A DNA stretch of 64,000 nucleotides from a virus: IMG/VR virus record IMGVR_UViG_3300046713_000250, positions 1-64,000 of that record; one strand, 5' to 3'. Of this stretch, positions 60,533 through 64,000 are shown one piece after another. How positions within the stretch are numbered: position 1 is the first letter of the stretch; every line of letters starts with the position of its first letter. Made by a program: the position numbers and the translations under genes. The notes under the pieces are model-generated. The model had not been told where the DNA came from. It did not search any database and was given only the letters and a program-made list of their open reading frames with translations.

Positions 60533-61039
60533 TCAGCCCTGACTCGCCTCGGTGGCCGCGACGGCCACGGTGTCACCCGGCTGCGGCGCGTACGCCTGCA
60601 GGTCGGCCTTGGTGGTCGTGTCGGCGTACGCCCACGTCTCGTCGGCGCCCATCCGCGCGGCGTACGCCTGCCACTCGGCCTTCTTGGCGGTATCGGCCGG
60701 CCGCACGGGCTGCTCGCCCTGCTCGCTGACGCCCACCGCCTCGAGGTCCTCCTGGCTGGTCTCGGCCGCCTGCTGCGCGTCCATGCCGTTGGCGACCGCC
60801 CACGACTCCCACGTCGCCCGGTTGTCGGCCTCGGTCGGGCGGCGCGGGGTGGGGGCAACGGCGGGCTCGTCGGCAGGCAGGTCGCCCTCGACCACGTCCG
60901 CGTCCGGATCGTTGGCGGTGCCGACGGTCAGCGACCACGCGTCCACGACCGACGCCATGATCGGCTGGCCGCGGTGGTAGCCGTAGACGCTGGTGCCCGG
61001 TGCCAGGATGCTGCGCAGCGCGGTGTACTCGTTGGCCAT
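60533..61039 (-). CDS. Head-associated protein with two HeH/LEM-like modules
   Basis: This 168-residue protein starts MANEYTALRSILAPGTSVYG; residues 75-165 hold two modules. NRATWESWAVANGMDAQQAA AETSQEDLEAVGV and KKAEWQAYAARMGADETWAY ADTTTKADLQAY are similar to each other and to the 767-1171 protein. HeH-like modules often bind DNA or protein partners at the head neck. The N-terminal portion is a beta domain. Unknown function. Confidence 0.65.
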   Translation of the reverse strand: MANEYTALRSILAPGTSVYGYHRGQPIMASVVDAWSLTVGTANDPDADVVEGDLPADEPAVAPTPRRPTEADNRATWESWAVANGMDAQQAAETSQEDLEAVGVSEQGEQPVRPADTAKKAEWQAYAARMGADETWAYADTTTKADLQAYAPQPGDTVAVAATEASQG

Positions 61040-61047
61040 GACGTCTC

Positions 61048-61368
61048 CTAGGTGTTCGTGATGTAGTAGGTGACCTCGGCCGCCGTGCCGTTGATCGCCA
61101 CGGCTACCCGGCCGCTGGCGTCGCCGGTGAGCGGGTCGATGCGCGACTGGTAGGCCGCGCCGGCCGCGATGGTGAGCACGCGGCTGGAGATGGACAGGCC
61201 CTGATCCGTCTTGTTGTTGGTCAGGGTGACGGTGTGCGAGCCCGCGCCGCCGTTGACCCACAGGACGGTGGATCCGGCGGGGACGGTGTCCGCGCTCGCG
61301 GTTCCCGTGCGCTTGGTCAGCGTGCCGCCGGTGATGCTGTCCACCGAGTCCGCAGCGAAGTCGGTCAT
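61048..61368 (-). CDS. Small structural protein
   Basis: This 106-residue protein is Thr/Ala/Ser-rich with all-beta character: VLWVNGGAGSHTVTLTNNKT, then SISSRVLTIAAGAAYQSRID. It resembles the 96-residue protein at 427-717 in pattern and size. Perhaps a surface or neck protein. It lies between neck genes. Confidence 0.62.
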   Translation of the reverse strand: MTDFAADSVDSITGGTLTKRTGTASADTVPAGSTVLWVNGGAGSHTVTLTNNKTDQGLSISSRVLTIAAGAAYQSRIDPLTGDASGRVAVAINGTAAEVTYYITNT

Positions 61369-61383
61369 CGATCCTCCAAGATC

Positions 61384-62121
61384 CTAGAGATAGCTGTCGC
61401 CCCACGGCACCGGATCGGGTCCCCTGAGCACGGGTACGGCGTTGAGCGTGGTGCTGCCGGTGTTGTCGACGGCGGACGTGAGCACCTTCAGGTCGGCCTG
61501 CGCCTGGCGCATCAGGTCGGCTGCCCGGGCCACCGTCTCGGCGTCGCGGGCGAACGCGCGGCAGAGCGTGGCGGCCGCCCATGTCGCGGCGACCGAGCGG
61601 GCCATGCGCGGCAGCGTGCCGGTCAGCGTGCCGAAGCCGGCGCCGACTATCGACACGGCGATGTCGATGTGCCGCTGGGCCTGCTCGTCGGTCGGCGAGG
61701 TGTAGCCGGTGAACGTGCCGAGGTAGACCTGCGAGCCGGGGATGGTCGGGTCGATCGTCAGATAGGGCACGTGGTCGGCCACGTCCGACAGGAACGGCGA
61801 CCACGACGGCCGGGTGCTGGTGCCCGGCAGGGGAGCGACGTTGTAGACCTTCGGCGTAACCGAGGCGCCGGTACCGGTCACCTTCCACACGGCCAGCCAG
61901 TCGCCGGCGGCGGCCAGCACCGTGCCCGACACCGTGCCGTCGTCGGTCGCGTAGAACTGCGCGGTCTTCTCGTCGCCCACCCACGCGCCGGGCGTGACCG
62001 CGATCGACGTGCCGTCCGGGCGCTGCAGCGTCACGGTGGCGACCGTGGATCCGTCGGGCGTGACGCCCAGCTTGAGCCGGCTGGTGATCGGGTCGCCCAG
62101 GTCGTACACCGTCTGCGGCAT
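61384..62121 (-). CDS. Ig-like/neck protein
   Basis: This 245-residue protein has an N-terminal Ig-like half (VYDLGDPITSRLKLGVTPDG, then STVATVTLQRPDGTSIAVTP). A helical C-terminal part follows (DEQAQRHIDIAVSIVGAGFG, DAETVARAADLMRQAQADLK). The combination suggests a head-tail connector with a surface domain. Its ATG overlaps the preceding stop. Confidence 0.68.
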   Translation of the reverse strand: MPQTVYDLGDPITSRLKLGVTPDGSTVATVTLQRPDGTSIAVTPGAWVGDEKTAQFYATDDGTVSGTVLAAAGDWLAVWKVTGTGASVTPKVYNVAPLPGTSTRPSWSPFLSDVADHVPYLTIDPTIPGSQVYLGTFTGYTSPTDEQAQRHIDIAVSIVGAGFGTLTGTLPRMARSVAATWAAATLCRAFARDAETVARAADLMRQAQADLKVLTSAVDNTGSTTLNAVPVLRGPDPVPWGDSYL

Positions 62122-63281
62122 CAGTACACTCCCGTCGCGCTGGCGTAGACCGGATCGCCGGTCACAGTGCCGACGGCCGGATCGCCCGTCGCCTTGGATG
62201 TCGCCGGGTCGCCGGTCACCGCAGGCCGGCCCGTGATCAGGCTCGGTACGAAGAAGAGCGAGTCCGCCGCCGAGCCGCTGTCGTTCAGGGACTTCAGGAC
62301 GAACGCGTTGTCCTGCCCGACCACGGTGTCCACCGCGTGCCCGGTGTCGGTGAGTGCCAGCGTGACCTGCACGCTGAGCGTGTCGGCAGCGGAGCCCGCG
62401 TCCGCCAGCGGTGCCGCGACCGAGGTCACCGCCAGCGTGGTGGCCGCCGAGCCGGTGTCGGCCAGGGCCGGCGCCACACTCACGCCGAGCGCGTCGGCGC
62501 CGGATCCGGCGTCGGCCAGCGATGCCGACGCGGTAGCCGTCAGCGTCTCGGCAGACGCCCCGGTGTCGGCAAGGGCCTTGTTCGTGCCGAGACCGTTGTC
62601 GATCGCGTCCGACGCGGCGCCGGTGTCGGCGAGCGGAACGGTCGCGGTGGCGGTCAGCGAGTCGGCCGCCGCCGCGCTGTCGGCGAGCGAGGCGGTGACG
62701 CTCGCGATCAACGACTCGGCGGAAGATGCCGCGTCCGCCAGCGGTGCCGCGGCGGTAGCGGTCAGCGACTGGGCGGCCGACCCGGTGTCCGCGAGCGGGA
62801 CGGCCGCAGTTACCGCCAGCGCGTCGGCGCCGGTCGCCGTGTCGGCGAGCGGGACCGTCGCCGTGACGGTGAGCGTGTCGGCCGCCGAGCCGGTGTCGGT
62901 CAGCGACTTGGTCGTGCCGAGCCCGTTGTCCAGGACGTCGGACGCCGCGCCGGCGTCGGCGAGCGGAGCCGCGACCGTGACCGTCAGGGAATCAACGGCC
63001 GATCCGGCGTCGGCCAGCGGCGCGGCAACCGTGGCCGCCAGCGCCTCGGCGCTCGAGCTCGTGTCCGCCAGCGGCGTGGCTGCGGCTGCGGTCAGTGCCT
63101 CGGTCCCGGCGCCGGCGTCGGCGTGCGGGACGGCTGCGGTAGCCGTGAGCGCCTCGGCCTCGGACCCGGAGTCGGCCAGCGATATGGCTGTCGGTCCGGT
63201 GACCGGCTGGGTGTAAATGACCGAGTGGCGGGTGCCCGCAGTGCCCTGCTGCGGAAGTGGATATCGGACGAGGTTGCTCAC
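62121..63281 (-). CDS. LADTGSAAD-repeat structural protein
   Basis: This 386-residue protein has about 18 imperfect repeats of ~17 residues with consensus PLADTGSAADSLTVTAA, at residues ~30-335. N-terminal MSNLVRYPLPQQGTAGTRHS and C-terminal repeats TGDPAVGTVTGDPVY flank them. It is low-complexity, Ala/Asp/Thr/Ser-rich, and negatively charged. Such repeat proteins decorate the virion or form flexible fibres (inference). Its DNA is correspondingly repetitive. Confidence 0.72.
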   Translation of the reverse strand: MSNLVRYPLPQQGTAGTRHSVIYTQPVTGPTAISLADSGSEAEALTATAAVPHADAGAGTEALTAAAATPLADTSSSAEALAATVAAPLADAGSAVDSLTVTVAAPLADAGAASDVLDNGLGTTKSLTDTGSAADTLTVTATVPLADTATGADALAVTAAVPLADTGSAAQSLTATAAAPLADAASSAESLIASVTASLADSAAAADSLTATATVPLADTGAASDAIDNGLGTNKALADTGASAETLTATASASLADAGSGADALGVSVAPALADTGSAATTLAVTSVAAPLADAGSAADTLSVQVTLALTDTGHAVDTVVGQDNAFVLKSLNDSGSAADSLFFVPSLITGRPAVTGDPATSKATGDPAVGTVTGDPVYASATGVY

Positions 63282-63300
63282 CAGCTACCTCCTCCGGCTG

Positions 63301-63747
63301 TCACTCATCCCACGTGAGCGAAACGTCGCAGATCTGCCCGGTTCCCGTCAGCACCGACAGCACGATGCCGTCGCCCGTCGTGTTCGGGATGATCAGGCCA
63401 CCGGCGGGACCGCCGAACGTCCAGATGATCCCGGAGCCGATGGCGGCGCCCAGCGACGCGACCCGCAGGTTTCCGGTCGCGAAGGTGGGCGCCACCGTCC
63501 AGGTGTCCTTCGGCGTCGCCAGTGCCGCCTGCGCCGAATCGGACTCGTAGACCGCGGTCTGCGCCGTTCCCGACGTGCCCGCCGCGGTGACCCGGCGCAG
63601 CGCGACCGCGCAGGCCGTGGCGGTCGTGTTGAACACGCCGACCTCGACCAGCCGTGGTCGGCACGTGGCCACCGACATCAGGCCGCCGATCGGCAAGGTT
63701 GTCGAGCCCGCACCAGTCGTACGCCACGCCGCGGAGAAACGCGCCAT
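63301..63747 (-). CDS. Structural protein
   Basis: A 148-residue protein, MARFSAAWRTTGAGS, with Thr/Val/Ala-rich strands: ACAVALRRVTAAGTSGTAQT, then SGIIWTFGGPAGGLIIPNTT. Beta-rich; it resembles head or tail fibre surface proteins. It lies after the fragment at the right end. No family assigned. Confidence 0.65.
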   Translation of the reverse strand: MARFSAAWRTTGAGSTTLPIGGLMSVATCRPRLVEVGVFNTTATACAVALRRVTAAGTSGTAQTAVYESDSAQAALATPKDTWTVAPTFATGNLRVASLGAAIGSGIIWTFGGPAGGLIIPNTTGDGIVLSVLTGTGQICDVSLTWDE

Positions 63748-63756
63748 CAGATCGTC

Positions 63757-64000
63757 CTAACGTCGGGGGGCCATGACCAGGATCGGCGGGATGGCGGGCG
63801 CACCGCCGGAGTCCTGGACCTCGATGGCGGCGATGACCCAGGTCATACCGGTCGGCGCGGACAGGCCGTAGCTCTGACTGCCGGTGCCCGTGCTGCTCTG
63901 GTAGGCGTGGTAGTCCACGCCGTTTGCCCCGGCGTGATCATCGCGGAGTCCGACCTGGGTGGCGGAGGCCAAGTAGGCCCTGGTTGCCGGGTCGACCGAG
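63757..64000 (-). CDS. Structural protein, C-terminal fragment (runs off window)
   Basis: The gene enters from beyond the right end. The 81 visible codons include SVDPATRAYLASATQVGLRD and YHAYQSSTGTGSQSYGLSAP, and end at GGAPAIPPILVMAPRR. It is Ser/Thr/Gly-rich. If the genome is circular it may be the continuation of the gene truncated at base 1; the frames would then require a missing gap of 3n+1 nt. Confidence 0.6.
   Translation of the reverse strand, partial: SVDPATRAYLASATQVGLRDDHAGANGVDYHAYQSSTGTGSQSYGLSAPTGMTWVIAAIEVQDSGGAPAIPPILVMAPRR

Noticed and set aside
1-64000. CRISPR arrays or Cas genes
   Set aside because: No series of regular 25-40 bp repeats with unique spacers and no Cas proteins; repeats seen are protein repeats, iterons or hairpins.

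Overview
The window is a GC-rich (roughly two-thirds G+C), densely coded double-stranded DNA phage genome that infects an actinobacterium. The evidence is a complete siphovirus gene set: HNH and small/large terminase, DUF935-type portal, capsid maturation protease with MuF domain, HK97-fold capsid, tail chaperones with a -1 frameshift, a 1,227-residue tape measure, and a GH25 lysin. Accessory genes are typical of actinomycetes (DUF6221, BldC-like regulator, TraB/FtsK-like translocase). GTGA and ATGA start/stop overlaps are used throughout. The host genus cannot be fixed from this sequence. I found no integrase and no DNA polymerase.

Layout. A control region at about 34.2-34.35 kb divides the map. 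Minus strand, 34.2 down to 9.5 kb: DNA metabolism and small genes. These are YqaJ exonuclease, DnaQ-like exonuclease, ERF annealing protein, helicase, DNA methyltransferase, deoxyribosyltransferase-like protein, DnaN-like clamp, MazG-like protein, Zn/HTH protein, FHA protein and a DUF3987-like ATPase next to a probable origin (19.40-19.64 kb). A long run of small, mostly hypothetical genes follows, including a secreted I36-like protein, a VRR-NUC nuclease, an SNase-like protein, an HNH protein and a globin. Minus strand, 9.46 kb to 1: terminase, portal and head genes. The window starts and ends inside minus-strand structural genes, and head-tail and tail genes continue from 64.0 down to 51.9 kb, followed by lysis genes (51.0-48.1 kb). 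The natural map is therefore probably circular or terminally redundant and was opened inside the late operon.

Plus strand, 34.35-48.0 kb: an accessory arm. It holds a small HTH protein, a tRNA/structured-RNA cluster, a J-domain-like protein, a second clamp-like protein, membrane proteins, a GIY-YIG protein, a BldC-like regulator and a TraB/FtsK-like translocase followed by phased CTGAC repeats. A papain-like protein and many small genes complete it. The arm ends at a strong bidirectional terminator (48.0 kb). A secreted glycerophosphodiesterase sits alone on the plus strand inside the lysis/tail block.

Regulation. At least four promoters share a -35 TTGCNY, a 17-bp spacer and a -10 TACAGT embedded in an operator-like TACTG-N6-CAGTA site, followed by a similar leader (AAGG.TAACGAGAG). 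They are at 18.98 (-), 21.48 (+), 38.92 (+) and 47.51 (+) kb, with degenerate copies at 34.25 and 35.52 kb and a long palindrome at 28.8 kb. This looks like a phage-wide regulon.

Standout features: a membrane-tethered globin with two possible starts; a conjugation-type translocase with adjacent clt-like repeats and a BldC homologue; and a tRNA locus in which one tRNA carries a 58-nt insertion in its anticodon loop and is flanked by repeated stem modules, one a three-way junction.
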